From the NCBI GenBank assembly GCA_015062535.1, contig SUUK01000003.1, positions 124,001 to 188,000 on the forward strand: a DNA stretch of 64,000 nt, in the 5' to 3' direction. Origin of the DNA: Alphaproteobacteria bacterium (lineage in GTDB: Bacteria > Pseudomonadota > Alphaproteobacteria > RF32 > CAG-239). Positions 47,013 through 55,219 of this stretch are shown one piece after another. The stretch's first letter is position 1; the number at the start of each line of letters is the position of its first letter. Both the position numbers and the translations under genes were made by a program. A model generated the notes under the pieces. It had not been told where the DNA came from, ran no database searches, and saw only the letters and a program-made list of their open reading frames with translations.

Positions 47013-47873
47013 ATGAAAAAGAATTTACATATCATTTTAATAGGCGCATTTGTTTTACTTTTGGTTGTATTTCAATCCATTTATATTGTAGCTCAACCTG
47101 AACAAGCTATTGTTTTACAATTTGGTGACCCTGTTCGCTTAGTTCAAGAACCAGGGCTAAAGTTTAAGGTTCCTTTTATTCAAAAAGTAGTTTTTTATGA
47201 TAAAAGATTACTTAACCTTGAACCACCTGCTCAAGAAGTAGTTTTAAAAGACAAAAAAAGACTAGATGTTGATACATTTTCTAGATACAGAATAACAGAA
47301 CCTCTAACATTTTACAAAACGGTTAGAAACGAATACCAAGCACAGAACAGATTACAAGAGATTGTAAACTCTTCTGCTAGAAATGTTTTGGCAACAGTTA
47401 CCTTATTAGAATTGTTATCTGAAAAACGAACAGAAATAATGAAGAGAATCAGTGAAGCTGTAAAGATTGATGCATCTCAAATTGGCGTTGAAGTTGCAGA
47501 TGTTAGAATTAGACGAGCTGATTTACCTATCCAAGTTTCTCAAGCAATCAATGACCGCATGAAAACTGAGCGTATTAGAGAAGCAAAAGGCTATCGTGCA
47601 GATGGCGAAAAAACTGCTCAAGAAATAAGAGCAACAGCGGATAAACAAGCGACCATTACTGTTGCAAATGCAGAAAAAGAGGCTCAAAAGATAAAGGGTG
47701 AAGGCGATCAAATCGCAACCCAAATATGGAATAAAGCAACAAGCGTTGACCCAGAATTTTATTCTTTTTACAGAACTCTTGAGGCTTATCGCAAATCTTT
47801 TGACGAAGAAACATCTGTTGTTTTAGCTCCTGAAGGAGAGTTCTTTAATTACTTTGGAAAATCTTTAAAATAG
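47013..47873 (+). CDS. hflC: HflC, SPFH partner of HflK
   Basis: The 286-residue partner has a transmembrane helix (8-28) and the HflC-type SPFH domain (VAQPEQAIVLQFGDPVRLVQEPGLKFKVPFIQKVVFYDKRLLNLEP, in parts). The C-terminal coiled region ends NYFGKSLK. It is followed at 12 bp by an HtrA-type protease, giving an hflK-hflC-degP operon, all linked to membrane and periplasmic protein quality control. Confidence 0.95.
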   Translation: MKKNLHIILIGAFVLLLVVFQSIYIVAQPEQAIVLQFGDPVRLVQEPGLKFKVPFIQKVVFYDKRLLNLEPPAQEVVLKDKKRLDVDTFSRYRITEPLTFYKTVRNEYQAQNRLQEIVNSSARNVLATVTLLELLSEKRTEIMKRISEAVKIDASQIGVEVADVRIRRADLPIQVSQAINDRMKTERIREAKGYRADGEKTAQEIRATADKQATITVANAEKEAQKIKGEGDQIATQIWNKATSVDPEFYSFYRTLEAYRKSFDEETSVVLAPEGEFFNYFGKSLK

Positions 47874-47885
47874 GAGCCAAATTTA

Positions 47886-49223
47886 ATGCGATTACTTTTA
47901 ATCATTATTTGTTTATTATCTCCATTAAATGCTAATGCAAATAATTCTTATGCGGATTTAGTTGATGAGCTAATGCCATCAGTTGTTAATATTTCAACCG
48001 AGAAAGATGCCGTTAATAGAGATGAATACATTGATAACATGATGTTAAACCCAAACTTAAAAGGACGAGAAGCATTGGGCTCGGGCTTTTTTATTAGAGA
48101 AGACGGACATCTACTAACCAATGCACATGTGATTTATGGCGCAAAAAAGATAACAGTCATAACAAATGATGATAAAAGTTTTGAGGCAAAAGTTGTTGGA
48201 ACAGATAAGACAAGTGATTTAGCTGTTTTAAAAATAGAAAATCCAAACAAAGAAAAATTTCATCCTGTAAAGTTTGGTAATGCTGATAAATCTAGAATTG
48301 GAGATATTGTCCTTACATTCGGTAATCCTTATGGTTTAGGGGTTAGTGTTTCACAAGGTATTATTTCTGCAAAATCTAGAAATATAGGCTTAAGTGAGCA
48401 ACAATATATACAAACAGACGCTGCTATTAACCAAGGAAACTCTGGTGGACCAATGTTTGATTTGAACGGAGAAGTAATTGGTGTTAACTCTGCAATATTT
48501 AGAGAAAGTGGAGCAACTGGAGTTGGTTTTTCTCTACCATCAAATATTGCAAACTGGATTTCTAATCAATTAATTGATAATGGAAAAGTTAAACGAGGCT
48601 GGATTGGTTTTAAGGTTTCTAACGGAATCGACAGATACACTGAAAAAGAAGGATTTGTTATAACAGAAATAAGTGAAGAATCTAATGCCTACAAAGAAGG
48701 ATTAAGAGTTGGAGATATAATAATATCTTATAACGACACCCCTGCAACAGATGTTGCTGAATTTATTTACTTTACCGAAACAATGGATGTTGGGCAAGCT
48801 TTAAGATTAAAATCTTTAAGTTATGGTGAAGAGATTAGAAATGTTGTTAGAATCCAAGAAATGCCATCCAAAGAACTAAAAAATGTTACAAATGAAGCAT
48901 TAAAAGAAAGTCAAATTTATACTCTCCAAACTAATGGCGAAGAAGTATTTTATGTATCAGAATTTGGAATAACAGTTAAAGAAGCAGACCCTAAAGGATT
49001 GGTTATTATAAAATTAGATAAAACTTCCCCATTAAAAAAATCAGGCATCAGCAAAGGGGATATAATATTACAAGCAGATGGGAGCGACATATACAGCACA
49101 GACAATCTTTTAGACAGCATTAGAAATGCTATTGTTGAAGATTTTCGCCCAATATCTATCTTAGTTCAGGGATTAGATAACTCTTTTTATGCAACAGTTG
49201 AATTGGTGCCAGAAAATGACTAG
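47886..49223 (+). CDS. degP: Periplasmic HtrA/DegP-type serine protease
   Basis: The 445-residue protein has a signal peptide (about 1-19), a trypsin-like domain with the triad His in LLTNAHVI, Asp in TSDLAVLKI and Ser in QGNSGGPMFD, and two PDZ domains (RGWIGFKVSN onward and GITVKEADPKGLVIIKLDKTSPL, in parts). It degrades or refolds misfolded periplasmic proteins. It overlaps holC by eight nt and follows hflC. Confidence 0.93.
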   Translation: MRLLLIIICLLSPLNANANNSYADLVDELMPSVVNISTEKDAVNRDEYIDNMMLNPNLKGREALGSGFFIREDGHLLTNAHVIYGAKKITVITNDDKSFEAKVVGTDKTSDLAVLKIENPNKEKFHPVKFGNADKSRIGDIVLTFGNPYGLGVSVSQGIISAKSRNIGLSEQQYIQTDAAINQGNSGGPMFDLNGEVIGVNSAIFRESGATGVGFSLPSNIANWISNQLIDNGKVKRGWIGFKVSNGIDRYTEKEGFVITEISEESNAYKEGLRVGDIIISYNDTPATDVAEFIYFTETMDVGQALRLKSLSYGEEIRNVVRIQEMPSKELKNVTNEALKESQIYTLQTNGEEVFYVSEFGITVKEADPKGLVIIKLDKTSPLKKSGISKGDIILQADGSDIYSTDNLLDSIRNAIVEDFRPISILVQGLDNSFYATVELVPEND

Positions 49224-49671
49224 ATTTGATTTTTACCATTTACAAAAAACACCATTAGAGCAAGTTTTGCCTAAACTATGCGAAAAAGCGTATAGCACAG
49301 GAAAACGCATAAAAATAATAGTAGGTAACGAAGAAAGAGTTGAATTTATAAATTCTTTGCTCTGGACTTACAACGAAGAATCATTTTTACCTCATGGAAG
49401 TAAAAAAGATGGTTTTATAGAGGAACAACCAATCTTTATTTCTTCCGATGAGAAAAATGAAAACAATGCCTTGCTACTTATCCTTGTAGATGGAGCCATG
49501 CCTAAAATTGAAATACTAAACACATATGAGAGAGTATTAAATATTTTTGATGGAAATGATGAATTTTCGCTAAACAATGCAAGAAATTATTGGAAGGAAA
49601 TAAAATCTACAAATGGCGAGCTTCACTATTGGCAACAAAAGGAAAACGGCACTTTTGAGCAAAAAGTATAA
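49216..49671 (+). CDS. holC: DNA polymerase III chi subunit
   Basis: HolC links the clamp loader to SSB. The 151-residue chain begins MTRFDFYHLQKTPLEQVLPKLCEKAYSTGKRI (in parts), the chi N-terminal strand and helix, with LLWTYNEESFLPHGSK later. The frame is open from 49189, but the family starts at 49216, which overlaps the degP stop by eight nt. The length is normal. Confidence 0.92.
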   Translation: MTRFDFYHLQKTPLEQVLPKLCEKAYSTGKRIKIIVGNEERVEFINSLLWTYNEESFLPHGSKKDGFIEEQPIFISSDEKNENNALLLILVDGAMPKIEILNTYERVLNIFDGNDEFSLNNARNYWKEIKSTNGELHYWQQKENGTFEQKV

Positions 49672-49809
49672 CATATATTTGGGTCTTATTTTAGTTATTT
49701 TTCAATAACTTACACCATATATAAGTGTATTTTATGACAAAAAAACTTGATTTTTTTTTATTATGTGTTAAATGGATTGGTAATTTATTTTAACTTAAGG
49801 AGTTTTGCT

Positions 49810-50796
49810 ATGCAAGATGCTACAGCTCAAGTATTGGGCTTTGAAGACTTAAAACACGCGATTCAAACAATTGATCGCGAAATTGAAACTTTAGAAATAT
49901 TAAAAAATAGTTTGGATAAAACATTATCACAGGCTGTTGATATTTTGCAAAGCGCAAAGGGACGTGTTATTGTTACCGGTATGGGTAAATCTGGTCACAT
50001 TGCTCGTAAAATTGCTGCAACTTTTGCATCTACAGGTACTGTTTCATTTTTTGTACACCCAGGTGAAGCAAGCCACGGTGACTTAGGTATGATTACAGAA
50101 GGAGATGTTGTAATTGCTATATCTTATAGTGGTGAATCAAAAGAATTATCTGACATCTTGATGTATGCAAAAAGACATAACATACCACTTATTGCAATAA
50201 CAAGGAATCCTGAAAGTTCTCTTGGTAAAAACTCTACTTTGGTGTTAAAATTACCAGACAATGGTGAAGCTTGTCCTTTAGGACTTGCTCCAACATCATC
50301 AACAACTGCAACACTTGTTTTAGGTGATGTTTTAGCTATTGATTTGATGTATCGTAGAGGTTTTTCTGCATCTGATTTTAGACAACGTCATCCTGGCGGG
50401 AAATTGGGTGCTATTTTATGTAAAGTATCTGACATTATGCATAAAGGCATCGAACTTCCTATTGTTAAAGAAGATGCTATAATGCAAGAAGCATTACTTG
50501 TTATGACAGAAAAAATGCTTGGTTGCGTTGGTATTGTTAACAATAATGACGAACTTGTTGGTATCATCACTGATGGTGACTTAAGACGTTGGATGTCTCC
50601 CAGTTTGATCACAGAAAAAGTATCAACCGTAATGACTAAAAATCCTAAAGTTATTGATCAAAATGCTTTAATTGTTGATGCTGTAAATATAATGAACAAT
50701 ACAGGTAGAGGTATTACAAACTTGTTTGTACTACAAGACAAAAAACCTATTGGTATTATTCATATTCATGATTGCTTAAAAGCTGGAGTTGCTTAA
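49810..50796 (+). CDS. kdsD: Arabinose-5-phosphate isomerase
   Basis: KdsD converts ribulose 5-phosphate to arabinose 5-phosphate for KDO in LPS. The 328-residue protein has a SIS domain (RVIVTGMGKSGHIARKIAATFASTGTVSFFVHPGEASHGDLGMI, in parts, ISYSGESKEL) and two CBS domains at about 205-325 (KVSDIMHKGIELPIV, DLRRWMS, STVMTKNPKVI). AAGGAG precedes the ATG at 49810; the longer frame from 49747 has no family counterpart. It is followed by lptCA with a two-base gap. Confidence 0.94.
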   Translation: MQDATAQVLGFEDLKHAIQTIDREIETLEILKNSLDKTLSQAVDILQSAKGRVIVTGMGKSGHIARKIAATFASTGTVSFFVHPGEASHGDLGMITEGDVVIAISYSGESKELSDILMYAKRHNIPLIAITRNPESSLGKNSTLVLKLPDNGEACPLGLAPTSSTTATLVLGDVLAIDLMYRRGFSASDFRQRHPGGKLGAILCKVSDIMHKGIELPIVKEDAIMQEALLVMTEKMLGCVGIVNNNDELVGIITDGDLRRWMSPSLITEKVSTVMTKNPKVIDQNALIVDAVNIMNNTGRGITNLFVLQDKKPIGIIHIHDCLKAGVA

Positions 50797-50798
50797 CT

Positions 50799-52112
50799 TT
50801 GTTTGAAACACATAAGATTGACACTTTTTTTAGTGGAGAAAAAAATGTCTTTGATGAAGATGAAATAAACTTCATTAGTCGTAGAACAAAAATTGTTCGT
50901 TTTTTCAAATTATTTTTACCTAGTTTAACAGCTTTATTATTGGGACTTGGGGTGGTGTTGTTTGACTTTAACTCATCCCAAGAAACAACTTTGACTATGG
51001 CAGACGATGAAAAAATATATTTTGAAAAATTTAGAATAAAAAATACTGTTTTTGAAATCACAGAAAAAGACAATCAACTAAGCATTATAAAAGCAGATAT
51101 TGTTGAAGAGACTATTCCTGGTAAAAAAATATACAATCTTATTAATCCAGATGCTGTGACTTATGATAAAGACAAAACAATAACATTAAAATCAAAAACA
51201 GGAGCTTTTAATCAGAACAACCACGTACTTGATTTGAAGGAAGATGTTGTTGCTGATTACAATAAAGAGTTGAAAATAAAAACCAATAGTGCGACATACA
51301 ATTTCAAGACCGAGCAAGGTTTTGGAAAAGAAAAAATTTCTGGCTCTGGAAATAAAGGAAATTTCACTGCCAATAGTTTTTCCTTTAATAAAAAAGTTGG
51401 AAGCATTACTCTTATTGGTGATGTTATATTAAATAGTGGTGATATGAAATTAGTAACTCCGAAAGATGCCACTTTATTTACAAACGACAATAAATTTGTT
51501 GCAACAAATGCGACAGCAACAAAAGCAAAAGATTCTATAAAGGGAGATACTTTAACGGTATTTTTCAAAGACACTAAAAACTTTGAAATTAAGAAGGCTT
51601 TATCTTCTGGAAATACTGAACTTTATTCTGGTGGTAAGAAAGCTTATGCTGATAAAGGGGAATATCTTGCAATAGATAACATTGTAAATTTATATGGCAA
51701 TGTAAAAATTGTTGATGCAAGAGGATACACTGCAACTGCTAAGAAAGGTATCTTTGATAACAATAAAAAAACATTTACTCTTCTAGAAGATGTAAAAATA
51801 ACTCAAGGAAGTAGTACTGTTTTGACACCTAAAGCAGTTTATTTTCAAACTAAAGATGAATTTAGATTTTATGATGGTGTAACTATTACTCAAGAAGATA
51901 CAAAAGCAACCGCAGAAACTGGTGTGTATTTTACAAAGAAAAATATTGCAGAACTAGAAAAAAATGTTGTTATAATTAAGTCAGGCAATATGGTAAAAGG
52001 TGATAAAGCAGTTTCTGACTTTAACACATCAAAAAGTAGACTTATTGCTGGTAATGGAAAGAGAATTTCAGGTAAATTAATAGAAAATAATTTAAAAGAC
52101 AAAAAGGACTAA
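50799..52112 (+). CDS. lptC: LptC-LptA fusion for LPS transport
   Basis: The 437-residue protein contains both LPS-bridge parts that are normally separate. Residues about 25-185 form LptC: a single N-terminal helix (FFKLFLPSLTALLLGLGVVLF) and beta-strands with FRIKNTVFEITEKDNQLSIIKADIVEETIPGK (in parts). Residues about 200-437 carry OstA/LptA-type jellyroll strands, with the turn pattern NLYGNVKIVDARGYTATAKKG, TLLEDVKITQGSSTVLTPKAV and ELEKNVVIIKSGNMVKGDKA. A signal peptide for the LptA part is absent, as expected for a fusion. The start is taken at TTG 50799 with GGAG upstream; a start at 50772 is possible. It lies between kdsD and lptB. Confidence 0.8.
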   Translation: MFETHKIDTFFSGEKNVFDEDEINFISRRTKIVRFFKLFLPSLTALLLGLGVVLFDFNSSQETTLTMADDEKIYFEKFRIKNTVFEITEKDNQLSIIKADIVEETIPGKKIYNLINPDAVTYDKDKTITLKSKTGAFNQNNHVLDLKEDVVADYNKELKIKTNSATYNFKTEQGFGKEKISGSGNKGNFTANSFSFNKKVGSITLIGDVILNSGDMKLVTPKDATLFTNDNKFVATNATATKAKDSIKGDTLTVFFKDTKNFEIKKALSSGNTELYSGGKKAYADKGEYLAIDNIVNLYGNVKIVDARGYTATAKKGIFDNNKKTFTLLEDVKITQGSSTVLTPKAVYFQTKDEFRFYDGVTITQEDTKATAETGVYFTKKNIAELEKNVVIIKSGNMVKGDKAVSDFNTSKSRLIAGNGKRISGKLIENNLKDKKD

Positions 52113-52115
52113 GCT

Positions 52116-52862
52116 ATGACAACATGTTCTAACATTCAAGATTCAGTCTTAGAAGTATTTAATATTGGAAAACGTTATAAGAATCGCAGTGTTTTAAGAA
52201 ATGTTTCTTTGAATGTTAAGAGGGGCGAAGCTGTTGGTCTTTTAGGTCCAAATGGTGCTGGTAAAACAACTTGTTTTTATTGCATTACAGGGCTTATAAC
52301 ACCTGACTATGGTGATGTACATATTGACGGACAAGATATTACATATATGCCAATGTATAAAAGGGCTCGTATGGGAATTGGCTATCTTCCGCAAGAAGCT
52401 TCTATTTTTAGAAATTTAAGTGTTGAAGACAACATTAATGCTGTACTAGAAATTGTTGTAGATGATAAAGAAAAAAGAGCTCACATGCTTGAAGATTTAT
52501 TGAATGAATTTTCAATTGCTCATTTAAGAAAATCTCCTTCTATTGCTCTTTCTGGTGGTGAAAGAAGAAGACTTGAGATAGCAAGAGCTTTGGCTGGTCA
52601 ACCTAACTATATTTTACTTGATGAACCGTTAGCCGGTATTGACCCTATTGCTGTTGGCGAAATTAGAGAACTTGTTTCACAATTAAAAAATAGAGGTTTA
52701 GGAGTTTTAATTACAGACCACAATGTTCGTGAAACACTAGATATTATCGATAGAGCATATATATTGCATGGAGGAGCTGTTCTTATGGAAGGAACTCCAG
52801 AAGAAATTGTTGCAAGCGAAGATGTTAGAAAAGTTTATCTTGGTGACAATTTTTCAATATAG
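52116..52862 (+). CDS. lptB: LPS export ABC transporter ATPase LptB
   Basis: LptB powers LPS extraction from the inner membrane. The 248-residue ATPase has Walker [10 protein letters not shown], the signature LSGGERRRLEIARAL, Walker B ILLDEPLAGIDP and a switch His in ITDHNVRE. It begins three bases after lptCA. The usual rpoN gene between lptB and hpf is absent; hpf follows after 79 bp. Confidence 0.96.
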   Translation: MTTCSNIQDSVLEVFNIGKRYKNRSVLRNVSLNVKRGEAVGLLGPNGAGKTTCFYCITGLITPDYGDVHIDGQDITYMPMYKRARMGIGYLPQEASIFRNLSVEDNINAVLEIVVDDKEKRAHMLEDLLNEFSIAHLRKSPSIALSGGERRRLEIARALAGQPNYILLDEPLAGIDPIAVGEIRELVSQLKNRGLGVLITDHNVRETLDIIDRAYILHGGAVLMEGTPEEIVASEDVRKVYLGDNFSI

Positions 52863-52941
52863 TAATGGTTTTTTGTTTGACTTTTATGAGATTTTAGGAA
52901 TAATATTTAATTAGAAACATATAAAGATGAAGGGATATAAA

Positions 52942-53508
52942 ATGAAAGTTACATTTTCTGGAAAACAAGTTGATGTTAGTGAAAAATTGCGTAAACATGT
53001 TGAAGAAGCAATTGTAAACTCTGTTGAAAAATATTTTAGCGCACCTATTAGCTGTTCTGTTGCTTTCTCTAAAGAAGGCGAAGATTTTGGCGCTGAAATT
53101 ACTGTTCATCCTGCTAAAAACATTGTATTAAAGGGTAGTGGTTCTGCTTCTGACCCATATTCTGCTTTTGACAATGCAAACGAACACATTGCTACAAGAT
53201 TACGTCGTCACAAAACAAAACTTAGCGCTCATAAGAGCAAAGTTGGTTTGGCAGAACTTGCATATGAAGCAGTTTTACCATTAGTTGAAGAAAATGAAGA
53301 AGTTGATGTTAATGAAGATGCTCCATTAACAATTGCTGAAACAGATGCAAATATCCCTGTTTGTACTGTTAGCGAAGCTGTTATGTATATGGATTTGAGC
53401 AACGAATGTGCTATTATGTTTAGAAATAGCGCTAACAACCATATCAGCATGGTTTACCGCAGAAAAGATGGTAACATTGGTTGGGTAGAACCAAAGGCTG
53501 ATAACTAA
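52942..53508 (+). CDS. hpf: Long ribosome hibernation-promoting factor
   Basis: HPF dimerises ribosomes in resting cells. The 188-residue protein has the N-terminal S30AE domain (KVTFSGKQVDVSEKLRKHVEE, in parts) and the C-terminal extension domain (PVCTVSEAVMYMDLSNECAIMFRNSANNHISMVYRRKDGNIGWVEP, in parts) of the long form. GAAGGGA is 7 nt before the ATG at 52942. ptsN follows at 16 bp. Confidence 0.94.
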   Translation: MKVTFSGKQVDVSEKLRKHVEEAIVNSVEKYFSAPISCSVAFSKEGEDFGAEITVHPAKNIVLKGSGSASDPYSAFDNANEHIATRLRRHKTKLSAHKSKVGLAELAYEAVLPLVEENEEVDVNEDAPLTIAETDANIPVCTVSEAVMYMDLSNECAIMFRNSANNHISMVYRRKDGNIGWVEPKADN

Positions 53509-53524
53509 TTTAAGGAATACTCAC

Positions 53525-53968
53525 ATGAATATTGCAGATATAATTTCTAAAGATGCTGTTCTTGATAATGTTCAAGCTACTAGCAAACGTGAACTAATCC
53601 AAGTTTTATCTAGTAAAATAGCTAACACTTCTGGCTTAGATGAACGTGTTATCTTTGATGCAGTTTGGGAACGTGAAAACTTAGGTTCTACAGGATATGG
53701 TGACGGAGTTGCTTTTCCTCATGCTAGAATCGAGGGTTTAGATAAAGTATCTGCAATGTTTGCTCGTTTATATGAAGCTGTTGATTTTGATTCTCTTGAC
53801 AGCAAACCTGTTGATTTAGTATTTTTACTCATCAGTCCTGAAAATAGTGGTGCTGATCACCTTACGGCATTAGCCACATTATCTCGTGTATTAAAAACAG
53901 AAGGAGCTTGTGAGAAATTGCGCAAAGCAAGATCTGTTGATGAGATTTATACAATATTAAATGCTTAA
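53525..53968 (+). CDS. ptsN: Nitrogen-PTS EIIA component
   Basis: PtsN is a regulatory phosphocarrier in the PTS(Ntr) relay. The 147-residue protein has the EIIA-type-2 fold and the phosphorylated His in VAFPHARI (about residue 65), plus the turn SPENSGADHLTALATLSR. It follows hpf in the usual alphaproteobacterial order, but the partner rpoN is not between lptB and hpf. Confidence 0.94.
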   Translation: MNIADIISKDAVLDNVQATSKRELIQVLSSKIANTSGLDERVIFDAVWERENLGSTGYGDGVAFPHARIEGLDKVSAMFARLYEAVDFDSLDSKPVDLVFLLISPENSGADHLTALATLSRVLKTEGACEKLRKARSVDEIYTILNA

Positions 53969-53988
53969 ATAAGTTAAGTGCTTAAAAG

Positions 53989-54016
53989 AAAATCCCCTTT
54001 ATAGGGGATTTTTTTT
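53989..54016. terminator. Terminator after ptsN
   Basis: AATCCCC (53991-53997) pairs with GGGGATT (54004-54010) around six bases, with flanking A- and T-runs. The convergent gene's stop lies in its edge, so the terminator can serve both strands. Confidence 0.85.
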
Positions 54017-54761
54017 ATATTGAAAAATAACCTTTTCCTTCTCTTAGTATTTTTTCGGCTTTTAGAGTATACGAGCTATCTTGATTGTGAGTATAAAATG
54101 GCGGTAAAATTTTAGTTATACCTTTAGATGTTTTTCTTGCAATAACAACAACTCTTTTAGCCTCTTGCCCTTCTTTAGAATAAATTGGCAAAACAACTAT
54201 ATCACCTGCTTTATTTTCAAGTGAGCTAAAAATTTCATTTAATGCTTCTGCTCTATTGATTAGCAAAATATAACCTTTGGGTTTAAGCATTTTTAAACAA
54301 AATGCCAACCATCCGCTTAAATCAAAATCTTGGTGATTATGGGCGATTTTTTTACTTTTATTTGGCGATGGCATATCATGGTCGCTATAAGGCGGATTAG
54401 TCACCACAAAGTCAAAATTTCCACCTCTAATAACATTCTTTTCTCTTATATCTATATTTTGATATTTTAGAAAATCATCAAAACCATTTTCTTTTGCACT
54501 CAAGTTTGATAATTCAACTAATTCTTTTTGAATATCTATACCTAAAATTTCTACATTTTTATCTTTTAAGCGAGATGCTAAACACAACGATATAGCACCA
54601 GTTCCAGAACCAACATCTAATATTTTAGCTTTATTTGCAACTTTATTTTCATCTATCATTGATGATAAAAAAACGGCATCTGTTGAAGCTCTATATCCAT
54701 CTTCTGGTTGGAATATTTTTATTTTTTTATTTAGTAGATAATCATTAGTATAGGAAACCAT
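54015..54761 (-). CDS. TrmN6-like tRNA (adenine-N6)-methyltransferase
   Basis: The 248-residue protein has the AdoMet motif ILDVGSGTGAISLCLA (about residue 60), NIDIREKNV, and the N6-adenine motif VVTNPPYSD, the NPPY tetrad. The start PEDGYRASTDAVFL is the feature found in TrmN6 (tRNA1(Val) m6A37) and its relatives. A protein-glutamine methyltransferase is an alternative for NPPY, but the overall match favours TrmN6. The ATG at 54761 is used; the frame is open from 54800 through the upstream terminator. Confidence 0.8.
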   Translation of the reverse strand: MVSYTNDYLLNKKIKIFQPEDGYRASTDAVFLSSMIDENKVANKAKILDVGSGTGAISLCLASRLKDKNVEILGIDIQKELVELSNLSAKENGFDDFLKYQNIDIREKNVIRGGNFDFVVTNPPYSDHDMPSPNKSKKIAHNHQDFDLSGWLAFCLKMLKPKGYILLINRAEALNEIFSSLENKAGDIVVLPIYSKEGQEAKRVVVIARKTSKGITKILPPFYTHNQDSSYTLKAEKILREGKGYFSI

Positions 54762-54770
54762 ATTACGACT

Positions 54771-54815
54771 TTCAAAAAACAAAAGGCCTAAAAGAAACAA
54801 TAATCTTTTAAGCCT
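54771..54815 (-). terminator. Terminator after the ferredoxin gene
   Basis: On the reverse strand AAGGCTTAAAAGA (54815-54803) pairs with TCTTTTAGGCCTT (54794-54782) around eight bases, then TTGTTTTTTG. It separates the ferredoxin from the methyltransferase. Confidence 0.8.
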
Positions 54816-54838
54816 TCACATTTTATCACTTATAAATA

Positions 54839-55078
54839 TTAATAAGCGCTTGGAGCTGTTTTGGCTAACTGGGCATTAGCAGAAACCCATTTTTCTTCTG
54901 CTTCATCATCAGATGTGATTGCAGATTGTGGGCATTCAGAAATACATACACCGCAATCGATACATGTATCTGGATCTACTACATATTGATCATCTGCTAC
55001 GTGAAAAGCTTCTACTGGGCATACACCTGCGCATGTTCCGCATTTGATGCACAAATCGCCATTTACTACTGAAGGCAT
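54839..55078 (-). CDS. 2[4Fe-4S] ferredoxin
   Basis: The 79-residue electron carrier has two cluster motifs, CIKCGTCAGVCP and CIDCGVCISECP, of the C-x2-C-x2-C-x3-CP type, and no other domain. The ATG at 55078 is set by TTAGGAGATAAC before it; the longer frame from 55147 does not fit the family. The C-terminal tail SANAQLAKTAPSAY is extra. It is monocistronic between two terminators. Electron partner not known. Confidence 0.93.
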   Translation of the reverse strand: MPSVVNGDLCIKCGTCAGVCPVEAFHVADDQYVVDPDTCIDCGVCISECPQSAITSDDEAEEKWVSANAQLAKTAPSAY

Positions 55079-55165
55079 ATTGTTATCTCCTAAAATTAAA
55101 ATTCTTTTTTCGCTATTATTCTTAATATCAATAACCCCTAATTGCAAGTGAAAAATAAATAAAAC

Positions 55166-55200
55166 ACAAAAAATAAGAGGCCTTTTAGACCTCTTATTTT
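55166..55200 (-). terminator. Terminator after the autotransporter gene
   Basis: AAAATAAGAGG (55170-55180) pairs with CCTCTTATTTT (55190-55200) around nine bases; on the reverse strand a T-run follows. Confidence 0.8.
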
Positions 55201-55219
55201 ATTTTTGATTTAGATAAGA

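Noticed and set aside
50772..50798. Longer N-terminus of lptCA overlapping kdsD
   Set aside because: The TTG at 50799 has GGAG upstream; the overlap would add nine residues that do not match LptC.
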